DNA of 64,000 nt from Pseudoneobacillus sp042683745 (GTDB taxonomy: Bacteria > Bacillota > Bacilli > Bacillales > Cytobacillaceae), in contig NZ_JBHUJX010000019.1 in assembly GCF_042683745.1 (NCBI RefSeq), positions 62,001 through 126,000 on the forward strand, in the 5' to 3' direction. Of the stretch, positions 17,737 to 26,413 are shown one piece after another (the stretch's first letter is position 1; each line of letters starts with the position of its first letter). The notes under the pieces were generated by a model, which had not been told where the DNA came from, ran no database searches, and saw only the letters and a program-made list of their open reading frames with translations. Made by a program: the position numbers and the translations under genes.

Positions 17737-19026
17737 ATGAAAGGAGTTTTCAAGCTTAAAGAAAACAAGACAAATTTGAAAAAGGAGGTTACAGCAGGAT
17801 TAACATCGTTTTTTTCTATCATCTATATCATCGCTGTAAATGGACACATTCTTCAGGATTCTGGAATACCATTAGAAGCTGGGATTATTGCTACGGTATT
17901 ATCTTCATTTGTAGGCTGTTTATTGGTTGCGTTTATCGCAAATGCACCTTTAATCATCGTTCCTGGAATGGGAATTAATGCCTTATTCACCTATACGTTA
18001 GTGGGTTCACTAGGGCTCAACTATATGGAAGCATTAGGGGCTGTTGTAATTTCAGGTGTCATATTTGCCATAGTAGCCTTTTCCAAACTATCTACCATAA
18101 TCTCAAAGGCGATTCCTTCCTCTTTAAAGGAATCGATAACAGTAGGAATCGGCTTATTTATCGCTTTTATCGGCTTGCAAAAAAGTGGTATCGTGATTAA
18201 TAATCCTAGTAACTTCGTTGCGTTAGGGGAATTATCTTCTCCATTGGTATTAGCTTCAATCATCAATCTAATTATTACTCTCTTTTTATTTTTGAAAAAA
18301 GTACCTGGGAATTTCTTAATTAGTATAATAGTGGGAACACTTATCTCCTATTTTTTTGGATTATTGAATTTTTCCCAAATGGATACTAGTTTCATATCCT
18401 TTGAGAGTTATCAGAATGTGATGTTTAGCTTTGACTTTGGAAAAATTAGTACGATCCCATTTTGGACGGCTACTTTTTCATTAGCATTAGTATTAGTTTT
18501 TGAAAATATCGGCTTGCTCCATTCTCAAGTCAATGGAATGCTTCAAGCACCTGAGAAAAATTCCAAATCTTTAAGAGCGACTTCCCTTTCAACAATTGTT
18601 TGCGGATTTTTAGGAACGAGTCCTTCCGTTTCAACCGTTGAAACAGCAGCAGGTATAGAAGCAGGTGGAAGAACAGGTTTAACTTCTGTTGTAACAGGCT
18701 TATTAATTTTATCATCCCTTTTCTTCATGCCTTTTATAAAATTAGTCCCAAACGCCGCAATTGCACCTATACTCATCATTTTGGGCGGTTTAATGTTAAC
18801 AAATGTGGTAAATATAGATTTTACAGATTTCACCGAAGCGTTTCCAGCCTTCTTAGTGATCATTATGATCCCATTAACCTATAGTATCGTTGACGGAATT
18901 GCCTTCGGATTTATTGCTTATCCTTTAGTAAAGCTTTTTACAAACAGACAAAAGCAGCTATCGTTACCTATATTTATTATTTCTATTTTGTTCTTAACTA
19001 ATTTTCTACTGCATTCAGTAGGATAA
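17737..19026 (+). CDS. AzgA-type NCS2 purine (guanine/hypoxanthine or adenine) permease
   Basis: A 429-residue protein with about 13 hydrophobic segments. It begins with KKEVTAGLTSFFSIIYIIAVN, the AzgA-family opening, and contains NAPLIIVPGMGINALFTYT, SSLKESITVGIGLFIAFIGL, and FLGTSPSVSTVETAAGIEAGGRTGL, the NCS2 signature with its substrate-contacting region. The closest known B. subtilis relatives are PbuG and PbuO (about 430-440 residues); I cannot choose between them. I looked for a purine riboswitch in the 200-base leader and saw no recognisable core. A TATAAT at 17660-17665 with TTTACC 16 bp upstream is a possible promoter. A terminator follows. Confidence 0.87.
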   Translation: MKGVFKLKENKTNLKKEVTAGLTSFFSIIYIIAVNGHILQDSGIPLEAGIIATVLSSFVGCLLVAFIANAPLIIVPGMGINALFTYTLVGSLGLNYMEALGAVVISGVIFAIVAFSKLSTIISKAIPSSLKESITVGIGLFIAFIGLQKSGIVINNPSNFVALGELSSPLVLASIINLIITLFLFLKKVPGNFLISIIVGTLISYFFGLLNFSQMDTSFISFESYQNVMFSFDFGKISTIPFWTATFSLALVLVFENIGLLHSQVNGMLQAPEKNSKSLRATSLSTIVCGFLGTSPSVSTVETAAGIEAGGRTGLTSVVTGLLILSSLFFMPFIKLVPNAAIAPILIILGGLMLTNVVNIDFTDFTEAFPAFLVIIMIPLTYSIVDGIAFGFIAYPLVKLFTNRQKQLSLPIFIISILFLTNFLLHSVG

Positions 19027-19030
19027 TCAT

Positions 19031-19060
19031 AAAGCCTCTCAACATTGGGAGGCTTTATTC
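19031..19060 (+). terminator. Terminator after the purine permease
   Basis: AAAGCCTCTC (19031-19040) pairs with GGGAGGCTTT (19047-19056), one wobble, then ATT. The rest of the intergenic region to 19268 shows nothing recognisable. Confidence 0.7.
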
Positions 19061-19268
19061 ATTTCTAGTTTTAAAAATCCCTTTTTCCATAATGTATGAC
19101 TGACTTTTAGCATATCGATTTGATTCATGTCTAAAATGAACGATAACCGCTAGTAGAAAAGGATCATAAATGGTATAGATGGACTAAAGTGTCCAAGAGC
19201 GTACCACCTAAATTTCAAAATAAGATTCCCCTTGGTTAATCATACCATGATTGCAAGAATAATAGATT

Positions 19269-20186
19269 CTATCTCTTTAAATAGGCAATTCCGTCAGGAT
19301 GAATTCCAACATCAATACGGGTTTCTTCTTTTAACGTACTCATGTTTAATACCGATACATCATTTGTTTTATTATTTGCCACATAAGCAAATGTACCTTC
19401 TTCATTAAAGACAATACCACCAGCCCATATGCCGACAGGGATTCGTTTAATTTCCCAAGGACGAACTTGACCATTTATTTTTTGTTCACATTCAATCACA
19501 GACACATCTCCCGAATCACGATTCGCGATGAGTGCATATTTGCCATCTGGGGAAAAAACGAGACGAACAGGTATTTTACCAACACGGCGCTTATGAAGAA
19601 CTTTATAAGTTTTCGTATCCACAACGATTAAAGTGTCATCATCTTGGTTAGCAATATAAAGATGTTCACCCTTTGGATGGACAGCCACTCCTTCAGGTCC
19701 AGGCCCTACTGGAAAATGATTTACGATCTCCTCTTTTTCCACATCGATTACCGTAATATTATGACTACCGATATTTGGTACATACACAGTTTTTCCATCT
19801 GGTGAAAAAGAAATCATATGAGAATACTTTTGGTATGTAGGAATGACTTTTTCAATCTCATCTGTATCTGTGTTAATAATAAATACCTTTTCACTGTATG
19901 TAGAAGCTAGGTAAAGCTTTTTCCCATCCGGTGTTAGCCCAAGTCCATGAGGAAAATTAAAGTCGGGATGTTCAAGTCTTTTCACGATCTCAAATGTATC
20001 ATTATCAATGATGTCAAGCTTATTACCTAAGGAACACGCAACATATGTCTTTTTTCCGTCGGGAGTTACGATCACTTCATGGGGGTTATGATCCGTTTCA
20101 ATTGTTCTTTCAATCTTGTTTGTTTCTAGATTCACTATCGATATTGTGTCTTCATCTTTGTTTAAGACAATTAGATGCTCTGACAT
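19269..20186 (-). CDS. YncE-like seven-bladed beta-propeller (YVTN repeat) protein
   Basis: The 305 residues are about seven repeats of roughly 42 residues with the pattern VTPDGKKTYVAC...IDNDTFE, LTPDGKKLYLAS, FSPDGKTVYVPN, VHPKGEHLYIAN, FSPDGKYALIAN and NEEGTFAYVAN: YVTN/cytochrome-D1-like blades. There is no signal peptide or lipobox, so it is likely cytoplasmic. Relatives bind small ligands or DNA or serve as scaffolds; no catalytic residues are evident. The ATG follows GGGAGGAAGAAAC. It appears monocistronic. The fold call is strong, function unknown. Confidence 0.85.
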   Translation of the reverse strand: MSEHLIVLNKDEDTISIVNLETNKIERTIETDHNPHEVIVTPDGKKTYVACSLGNKLDIIDNDTFEIVKRLEHPDFNFPHGLGLTPDGKKLYLASTYSEKVFIINTDTDEIEKVIPTYQKYSHMISFSPDGKTVYVPNIGSHNITVIDVEKEEIVNHFPVGPGPEGVAVHPKGEHLYIANQDDDTLIVVDTKTYKVLHKRRVGKIPVRLVFSPDGKYALIANRDSGDVSVIECEQKINGQVRPWEIKRIPVGIWAGGIVFNEEGTFAYVANNKTNDVSVLNMSTLKEETRIDVGIHPDGIAYLKR

Positions 20187-20310
20187 GTTTCTTCCTCCCT
20201 TTGCATTAATATCTGAATTTTAACATAATGATGGCTTATAAAATAGCGTCAAGAATCTTAACTAGATATTGCTCCGTTTACCTATTCGCTTCACCACTTA
20301 CAATAAAAAA

Positions 20311-20349
20311 CCGCAAAATATTACTCAAACGTAATAAGGATTAAGGCGG
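20311..20349 (-). terminator. Possible terminator after the MarR gene
   Basis: On the minus strand CCGC pairs with GCGG with an inner TATTAC/GTAATA stem, followed by TTTTTTATT. The stem is interrupted, so the call is moderate. Confidence 0.5.
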
Positions 20350-20375
20350 AGTTTCCCCTATCCTTCCTTTCTTTT

Positions 20376-20807
20376 TTAATGTTTGAAATCCATTTGTTTG
20401 ATGATATTTAACAATATACTAATACTCGACTCCACTTGTTCAACTTTCCCATCGGGAACTTGAGCTAATATTAGAGTGTATAGTTCATTCATTTTTTGAT
20501 TGACTTCCTGAAGCACAGAAAGGCCATGTTCCGATAGCCTGATTAATACCTCTCGACGGTTCTCTGGATTCATCTGACGATCAATATACCCAGCTTTATC
20601 CAGAGGATCCAGCGTTCTTGTGAGGGTTGAGGGATCAACCCCTAAATTACTTGCCAAGTCCCCATGTCTAAATGTATTCTGACCGACCTCCATTAGAATG
20701 TGTACCTGTTTAGGAGTCAATCCTTTCACAAATGATTTGTCTGAACCTAATACTCCAGAAAGTTTTAAAAATTCATTTGCAAACTCGCTAAATATACTCG
20801 CACTCAT
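20376..20807 (-). CDS. MarR family transcriptional regulator
   Basis: A 143-residue winged helix of the MarR family. TPKQVHILMEVGQN precedes the helix-turn-helix FRHGDLASNLGVDPSTLTRTLDPLDKAGYI, and the wing is DRQMNPENRREVLIRLSEHG, the conserved D-x-R-x(4)-V-x-L-T/S motif. Long terminal helices would form the dimer. Starts at 20813 and 20807 are both possible; the second has better spacing from AAGGGG. It is divergent from a 14-helix DHA2 exporter across 194 bp with candidate operators, the usual layout for a repressor of its neighbour. Confidence 0.88.
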   Translation of the reverse strand: MSASIFSEFANEFLKLSGVLGSDKSFVKGLTPKQVHILMEVGQNTFRHGDLASNLGVDPSTLTRTLDPLDKAGYIDRQMNPENRREVLIRLSEHGLSVLQEVNQKMNELYTLILAQVPDGKVEQVESSISILLNIIKQMDFKH

Positions 20808-20866
20808 TTTCATTCCCCTTAAACAGTTTATTTACTTAAGATTCTACAATAAAAAATTTGATAAAT

Positions 20867-20931
20867 ACAATTATTGTTGATTTTAAACTATTGACAATTT
20901 AACTAAAAAGTTTATATTTGTAATTATACAA
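20867..20931 (+). promoter_or_regulatory. Promoter and candidate MarR operators of the exporter gene
   Basis: A consensus -35 TTGACA (20891-20896) and -10 TATATT (20913-20918) are 16 bp apart. Two small palindromes flank them: ACAATTATTGT (20867-20877) and TTGTA-N4-TACAA (20918-20931). Their positions suit repression of both divergent genes; the assignment to the MarR protein is inference. Confidence 0.6.
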
Positions 20932-21001
20932 CAGTGGATAATAAACAACAAATGTATTACGTTAAATATTGTAGCTGTAAAAGTAATGAGGAGGATTAAA
21001 A

Positions 21002-22519
21002 ATGAAATCAACAAAAGTACGGGTTGTTTTAACCGCTCTATTTATCGGAGTGTTTATGGAAAATTTAGACCACACTATAATGGCTACCGCCATTCCCTCT
21101 GTAGTAGCTGAGATTGGAGGAATGGATGTCTTTTCCTGGGTGTTTTCTGTCTACTTGCTAACATCGACCATTTTTATTCCGGTTTTCGGCAAATTATCAG
21201 ATCAATACGGAAAGAAGCCTTTTCTTTTAATTGGGTTCATGACATTTGTAGTGGCGTCTGCATTGTCGGCAAATGCTGAATCCATGTGGCAGTTAATTAC
21301 CTATAGGGCAATACAGGGTTTAGGAGCAGCACCGCTAATGCCGATTGCCTTCAGTATGATATTTGAACTCGTGAAACCTGAGAAACAAGGGAAGATGCAA
21401 GCGTTATTCGCTCTTATAAATGGATTATCTTTAATACTTGGTCCTCTAGTTGGAGCATATTTGACTGACAACCTTTCTTGGCACTGGGTGTTCTGGATCA
21501 ATGTACCTCTCGGAGCTATCGCTGCTGTTTTAATTGCTTTATTTTATAAAGAACAAAAGCTTCGCAAAAAAGTGTCAATCGATTACGCAGGTGCAACATC
21601 TCTCACTTTAGCAATTGCCCCCCTCATGATTGGCCTAGTAACAGGAGGTAAAGAATTTCCATGGACTTCATGGCAAACCATAACCTTATTTAGTTTAAGC
21701 GTGCTGTTTACGTACATATTTATTCAAATTGAAAAGAAAGCCAAAGAACCGATCATCGCTCTTCATTTATTTAATAAAAAAGTGGTGTCTTCATCTGCTG
21801 TTGGTCTAATTCAGGGATTTGTCATGATAGCCGTAATGGTCTATATCCCGTTCTTTATCCAAGGTGTACTTGGAGGTTCAGCCACACATGTTGGAAAGAT
21901 TGTGGTCCATATGATTATTGCAATGATTGTCGGTACTGGAATCGGTGGGCATTTATTGGCAAAGATTTCTCCTCGAGCTCTGATGTTCTCTTCTATTTTG
22001 CTGATGACTCTAGGAAGCTTACTTTTAATACAGATTGATGCCCAAACAACGGATATGTTCTTTTTTATAGCAATGATTTTAATTGGTTTAGGAATGGGAC
22101 CTCTTTTTCCTGTAACCACATTGCTCGCTCAAACTTCGGTCAATCACGAGCATACAACCAGCGTCACATCTATTGTTAGCTTTTTTCGTAATATTGGCAT
22201 GGCATTAGGAAGCAGTTTGCTAGCTGTCATTGTCAATTCACAAGTCTCGAAATCTGTACTTAAGATTGTGGAAATTGAAGATCTTAATAAAGAACAAGTA
22301 GAGTTACTAAAGGATCCCAACTTGCTGGTCGATCCAACTATTCAAGCTTTAGTCCCACACCAGGTTTTCCAAACACTTCAGAATGCTTTAAGTGAAGGAA
22401 TTGTTCAAGTCTTTATAGCAACCATAGGAATGATAATATTAATGTTTGTATTCAGTTTTCTAGCCGGTAAAGAACGTTTAGTGCCATCTCACCATGGTAA
22501 AAAAATAGGATTTCATTAA
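21002..22519 (+). CDS. DHA2 (EmrB/QacA) family MFS multidrug exporter
   Basis: A 505-residue, about 14-helix transporter. ENLDHTIMATAIPSVVAEIG in helix 1 is the DHA2 D1-type motif, GKLSDQYGKKPFLLIGF is motif A, and ALINGLSLILGPLVGAYLTD is the antiporter motif C in helix 5. It uses the proton gradient to export hydrophobic compounds in known relatives. It starts behind GAGGAGG. It is divergent from a MarR repressor and probably induced by its own substrates. A long hairpin terminator follows. Confidence 0.9.
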   Translation: MKSTKVRVVLTALFIGVFMENLDHTIMATAIPSVVAEIGGMDVFSWVFSVYLLTSTIFIPVFGKLSDQYGKKPFLLIGFMTFVVASALSANAESMWQLITYRAIQGLGAAPLMPIAFSMIFELVKPEKQGKMQALFALINGLSLILGPLVGAYLTDNLSWHWVFWINVPLGAIAAVLIALFYKEQKLRKKVSIDYAGATSLTLAIAPLMIGLVTGGKEFPWTSWQTITLFSLSVLFTYIFIQIEKKAKEPIIALHLFNKKVVSSSAVGLIQGFVMIAVMVYIPFFIQGVLGGSATHVGKIVVHMIIAMIVGTGIGGHLLAKISPRALMFSSILLMTLGSLLLIQIDAQTTDMFFFIAMILIGLGMGPLFPVTTLLAQTSVNHEHTTSVTSIVSFFRNIGMALGSSLLAVIVNSQVSKSVLKIVEIEDLNKEQVELLKDPNLLVDPTIQALVPHQVFQTLQNALSEGIVQVFIATIGMIILMFVFSFLAGKERLVPSHHGKKIGFH

Positions 22520-22564
22520 TACTTAAACTATCTTTATGATTCCCCAAGTTAAAACAGTAAAAGA

Positions 22565-22625
22565 AAAGCGTCAAATAGTCCCCTAATCCGTAAAAAGGAT
22601 TAGAGATTATTTGACGCTTTTTATT
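22565..22625 (+). terminator. Strong terminator after the DHA2 exporter
   Basis: AAAAGCGTCAAATA (22565-22578) pairs exactly with TATTTGACGCTTTT (22609-22622), with an inner CTAATCC/GGATTAG stem, then T-rich sequence. Confidence 0.9.
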
Positions 22626-22678
22626 TAAAAATTATAGTTCTTTTTAATCATACTTAGTTCTATCATATAACTACATTA

Positions 22679-23317
22679 TTAAAAGGAGTAGGGCTTCATT
22701 TGACTAAATTGTTTTTTTCTTATATTTAATATTACTATTTGTGCAATTAGCAAATTTAAGGTCCAGCTTAACCAACTTGAAAAAGTCCACGCATGAATAT
22801 AATCTATGTTTAGTAATTTAGATAATATATTCACCACTAAATGCAAAGTAATATTTGATAATGTCAAAGCATAACATCGGATCATCCATTCTTTATGTTT
22901 GATTAAATTAGAGTTTTTGATTTCTACAATCGAAATAAACAAAGAATATAACCATATAGTTGTAGATACCGAGAAACTGAAAGAAGTCATAATGCCTCCA
23001 GTTGCATAATAAATAAGATATATTGAACTTAAGGCACTAATAATAACTGATACTGAATAGATCCAACCATTTATTTTGTGATTTTTTTTCTTTTTAAAAC
23101 TCCACTTAGATAGATTAAAAGCTCCACTTACTAAAGCAATACATGAGCTTATTACATGGATGCGTAAATCAATGAACCAAACAGAAGTATTAAACGGATT
23201 CTTAACCTTCAAAATTTTAGTGGCTAATGGATCTACAATGAAAGTATTTGAAATGTTATGTAAAACCCACATTAAAGATATCGTAATTATTAAAGCCAGA
23301 AATATTCTATTTTTCAA
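22679..23317 (-). CDS. DUF2306 family membrane protein
   Basis: The 212 residues contain about seven hydrophobic segments. The conserved features are FIDLRIHVISSCIALVSGAFNL and, later, RVNGWIY-like HKINGWIYSVSV plus IKHKEWMIRCYALTLSNIT, where the spaced His residues are typical of DUF2306, a family of unknown function with possible heme-type ligands. It starts at TTG 23317, overlapping the stop of the DJ-1 gene by four bases (TTGA) with GAGAGG upstream, so the two proteins are made together. Confidence 0.8.
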   Translation of the reverse strand: MKNRIFLALIITISLMWVLHNISNTFIVDPLATKILKVKNPFNTSVWFIDLRIHVISSCIALVSGAFNLSKWSFKKKKNHKINGWIYSVSVIISALSSIYLIYYATGGIMTSFSFSVSTTIWLYSLFISIVEIKNSNLIKHKEWMIRCYALTLSNITLHLVVNILSKLLNIDYIHAWTFSSWLSWTLNLLIAQIVILNIRKKQFSQMKPYSF

Positions 23318-24720
23318 AATTTCAACCTCTCTAATCCCCTTTTAGACTTATTCTTTTTAGCTATACATTTTCTATCAATAACAAAAGCTACCAATATTGA
23401 TAAGAAACAAGTTAAAAATAGATTAAAATAAGTTTCGTACGGAAAAGGTTTTCCTTCAAGATGAATATTGTTGGCTCGATATTCCAATCTTTTTATGGCA
23501 TACCTAGCTGTCCATCTATCTTCCTGTTTCGCCAAGTCTTCAATAGGCGCCTCAAAGATATATCTATTAGGTGAATCACTGTGGACAAATAAAACATCGC
23601 TACTCTTATTCTTTGTTTCCCAATTTTTAACGGTATCCTTTACCAATGATTTTGCTCGAGTTCCCGAAACAATCATCTTATCTAATTTAGGTGTATCTGA
23701 GATTTTATGTCTAGCGATTAAATTAAGCTGATGTTTGGTAACAATAGGATTTTCTGTGCTGGCAATCGTAAATGTTCTAGTTGTTCCAGTATCTGAATAT
23801 GTATCAAAAATAGACGATAAAGCCATTTCTTCCATATCATCATAGAGTAGAACACCAACTTCTTCTTTATTCCACTGGTATGCAATATTAAATACAAAAG
23901 TAGTAATAAAATGTATATCCCTAAAATATGGGTCCATTTTTGGATTTTTTAGAAAATGTAATGACGGGTAGTTCATTTTTTGTGCAATATCTAATGCTAT
24001 TCCCCGTCCTAGCTCCTGAGAAATCAAATGCAGCATGGCATCTATTCCAGCAGAAAGTCCCGCTGAAGAAATAATATTTCCATCTTCGACATACCGTTGA
24101 TCTTTAATCCATTCTACTTTAGGAAACTTCTTAGCCATTGAGGAAATGACTTGCCAATGTGTTGCTGCTGATTTTCCATCTAGTAAACCTGCATCAGCTA
24201 GGTTCTTGGCACCATTACATATACTTATAAACTTTGTATATTCACTCTTGGAATGTTTTTGAATCCATTTACGCGTAGGTTTATATTTCTTTTCGTCAGT
24301 TATACGGATAGCTGGAGCAACAATAACATCAGGGCTTTTACCTAATAGCAAACGATCTATTTCGTCATAGGAGTAATGTGGTATGATTTCTAAACCTCCA
24401 GTTATGGACATTACTTTATTCTTTGGAGCAATAGCATACACATTATAAGCACCTGTCATTGCCAACATCTCGTAAGGTACCAAAAAGTCCAATACCTCTG
24501 TTATTGGCTCGCCTAATAAAACTACCGCAGTTGGTTTTTCAGGGTTGTACATAGGTATTTTAACTTTATCTTGATTTATAGAAATATTAGTATCGTCATA
24601 GCTAGAATAAGTTTCATCAAAATCTTCCAATGAACGATTATATCCAAGCCAGCCGACTCCCCCAAAGAAAAGAATAAAACAGGTGGAATAGACCAAGATG
24701 CGTTGTATTATTATTTTCAT
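23314..24720 (-). CDS. Membrane-anchored tandem DJ-1/PfpI-like protein
   Basis: The 468 residues begin with a membrane anchor (about 7-27) and end with another (about 437-457). Between them are two DJ-1-like domains. The first (about 60-250) has VAPAIRITDEKK, the nucleophile elbow FISICNGAKNLADAGLLDGK with the expected Cys, followed by ATHW, the usual DJ-1/AraC-type H-W pair. The second (about 275-400) starts EEVGVLLYDDMEEMALSSIF and has no equivalent Cys, so it looks non-catalytic. It leads an operon with the DUF2306 gene. The role is unknown; related single-domain proteins act in stress or as amidases. Confidence 0.8.
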   Translation of the reverse strand: MKIIIQRILVYSTCFILFFGGVGWLGYNRSLEDFDETYSSYDDTNISINQDKVKIPMYNPEKPTAVVLLGEPITEVLDFLVPYEMLAMTGAYNVYAIAPKNKVMSITGGLEIIPHYSYDEIDRLLLGKSPDVIVAPAIRITDEKKYKPTRKWIQKHSKSEYTKFISICNGAKNLADAGLLDGKSAATHWQVISSMAKKFPKVEWIKDQRYVEDGNIISSAGLSAGIDAMLHLISQELGRGIALDIAQKMNYPSLHFLKNPKMDPYFRDIHFITTFVFNIAYQWNKEEVGVLLYDDMEEMALSSIFDTYSDTGTTRTFTIASTENPIVTKHQLNLIARHKISDTPKLDKMIVSGTRAKSLVKDTVKNWETKNKSSDVLFVHSDSPNRYIFEAPIEDLAKQEDRWTARYAIKRLEYRANNIHLEGKPFPYETYFNLFLTCFLSILVAFVIDRKCIAKKNKSKRGLERLKF

Positions 24721-25043
24721 AAAAATTCTCCTTTACTTGCAGTTAATATTTAAAGCCCTAAGCTAAACAAATGGGAAAATAAGATGTATTTCACCTTATG
24801 TCATCTTGCATGTGCAATTTTAAAGTTTCTTATATAAATAAAAAACGCAATAAAATTGCGGTCTCCCGCATTTTTTGCGTTTTTTATAAATTATTCGCGT
24901 ATTTTCAGATATGAAGATTTGAAATTCATAGAACTTAATTAAAAGAGCTATCCGAATTAGTCTGCGATAACCGACTATTTTGGGCAGCCCTTTTGTATAA
25001 ATAAATCGATATTGTCACCGCTATTGCTAATTAAGCATAAAGA
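24721..25043. other. Intergenic region with one terminator
   Basis: These 323 bases hold the leader of the DJ-1 operon and the terminator at 24839-24886. I see no gene, repeat or RNA motif in the remainder. Confidence 0.6.
24839..24886 (-). terminator. Bidirectional-looking hairpin terminator
   Basis: AAAAACGCAA (24841-24850) pairs with TTGCGTTTTT (24875-24884), with an inner GCGG/CCGC stem. It has T-runs on both strands. The minus orientation would end the small membrane protein gene. Confidence 0.7.
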
Positions 25044-25229
25044 TCAAGTACTCCGATTTGTTTTTTGGTCACTTTGCTTGGAGGCAATAAAATAAAGAAT
25101 AGAATATATAATAAATATAAATAAAGTTGGTAAATGTAATTGACCGTTTGATAAGTCTAGAAGAACACCGATTCCAAATATGACAAAGGAGAAAAACCAT
25201 AACCCTTTTAATTTTGTTATTAGTTTCAT
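25044..25229 (-). CDS. Small membrane protein of unknown function
   Basis: Sixty-one residues with two hydrophobic helices: LWFFSFVIFGIGVLLDLS and LFIFIIYSILYFIAS, followed by a charged tail. The start is ATG 25229, seven bases after GGAGGG, which makes real translation likely. No family is recognised. It stands alone and divergent from an AraC regulator; a terminator follows on its strand. Confidence 0.6.
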   Translation of the reverse strand: MKLITKLKGLWFFSFVIFGIGVLLDLSNGQLHLPTLFIFIIYSILYFIASKQSDQKTNRST

Positions 25230-25473
25230 TTTTGTCCCTCCGTTCATTTATAAATACTCGAATTTGTTCATTCCCTCCACTTTATCTTTATTCACCTTTT
25301 CAAAAAAATTTAGACACATTAAATAAACTTTGCTGAAAATGAAGTTAGAATTAGAATCCTTAATTGAATTTCTATGCACAAAGCCTCCAAAAAAAGCGCG
25401 ACAAAGGAAACTCAACACATTGAAATGAGTATATTAAATGGGAAGGACGTTTTGGACAGTTGGAGCATTCTAA

Positions 25474-26382
25474 ATGATTGAAACAGATCCTCTTATTTTC
25501 TATACTTATGTGAAAGAAGCTTTAAAATTATGGATCATCCGAGGTGATAAGGTGAGATATCTAAACTTAAAACTAAAGAATAGTAAATTTATGATGACTC
25601 ATTTAAAACCTCATTCATCCGATCCTGTCGAACATGATCATGGAGAGGATTTCCAAATTACCATTCCTATTCTTGGAGATCCTAGCTTACTATTAAATAA
25701 TCAATCAAATCAACTTCACAAAAATATCCGAATGATTACTCAACCTGGGGAGAAACATTTGCATTTTACTGGGGAAAATGAAAGTCGGATTTTACTCATA
25801 AATATTAACAAACGTTTTTTAGAAAAAGTCCTATTTTCTCGTATTAGGAATAGTATTACTGTTGTTGATTTTTCAAATTATAAAGAGGGTTCCTCAGATA
25901 AGCTAATCAAAATAGCTGATGAGGCAATTAGTAATAACCTTTATAATGAGGATGACTTGGTTCGTATGGAAGAACTCGAATGGGAGCTAGCAGAAACCTT
26001 ATTGGCAATCCATGAGGGTTCCCATAGTGAGCAATGGAGAAAAGAAGTGCTTCTGAATGAACACCCGACTATAAAAAAAGTGATCGAATATATACTTGAA
26101 AATTATCAAACTGAAATATCGTTAGATGCATTATCTGCCGAATCAAATCTAAGTAAATTCTATCTTATCCGTGCCTTTAAAGAGATTATCGGATGCACAC
26201 CTAGTCAATATATTATGAACATTCGCTTAGAAAAAGCAATGGATCTATTACTTTCAACTCGTTTAGACATTACGACCATTTGTTATGAGGTTGGTTTCGG
26301 AAGCTTAAATACATTCGAAAGAGTGTTTAAGAAAAGAATGGGCTGTACGATTTCTGAATTTCGAAGACGACATACGAGCTAA
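25474..26382 (+). CDS. AraC family transcriptional regulator
   Basis: The 302-residue protein has an N-terminal cupin-like sensing domain (HSSDPVEHDHGEDFQITIPI, a metal-style H-x(n)-H pattern, then QPGEKHLHF) and a C-terminal AraC double helix-turn-helix: ISLDALSAESNLSKFYLIRAF then GCTPSQYIMNIRLEKAMDLL and DITTICYEVGFGSLNTFERVFKK. This last segment is the family signature. It precedes a convergent M20 peptidase and faces a small membrane protein. Its target and ligand are unknown. Confidence 0.87.
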   Translation: MIETDPLIFYTYVKEALKLWIIRGDKVRYLNLKLKNSKFMMTHLKPHSSDPVEHDHGEDFQITIPILGDPSLLLNNQSNQLHKNIRMITQPGEKHLHFTGENESRILLININKRFLEKVLFSRIRNSITVVDFSNYKEGSSDKLIKIADEAISNNLYNEDDLVRMEELEWELAETLLAIHEGSHSEQWRKEVLLNEHPTIKKVIEYILENYQTEISLDALSAESNLSKFYLIRAFKEIIGCTPSQYIMNIRLEKAMDLLLSTRLDITTICYEVGFGSLNTFERVFKKRMGCTISEFRRRHTS

Positions 26383-26409
26383 AAAAACCCATTTCGAATG
26401 GGTTTTTTT
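26381..26409. terminator. Shared terminator between AraC and M20 genes
   Basis: AAAAAAACCCATT and AATGGGTTTTTTT form a symmetrical stem around TCG, with A and T runs on each side, serving both convergent genes. Confidence 0.88.
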
Positions 26410-26413
26410 ACAT

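Noticed and set aside
18021..18863. Minus-strand frames opposite the purine permease
   Set aside because: Shadows of the permease gene; no ribosome sites and no family resemblance.
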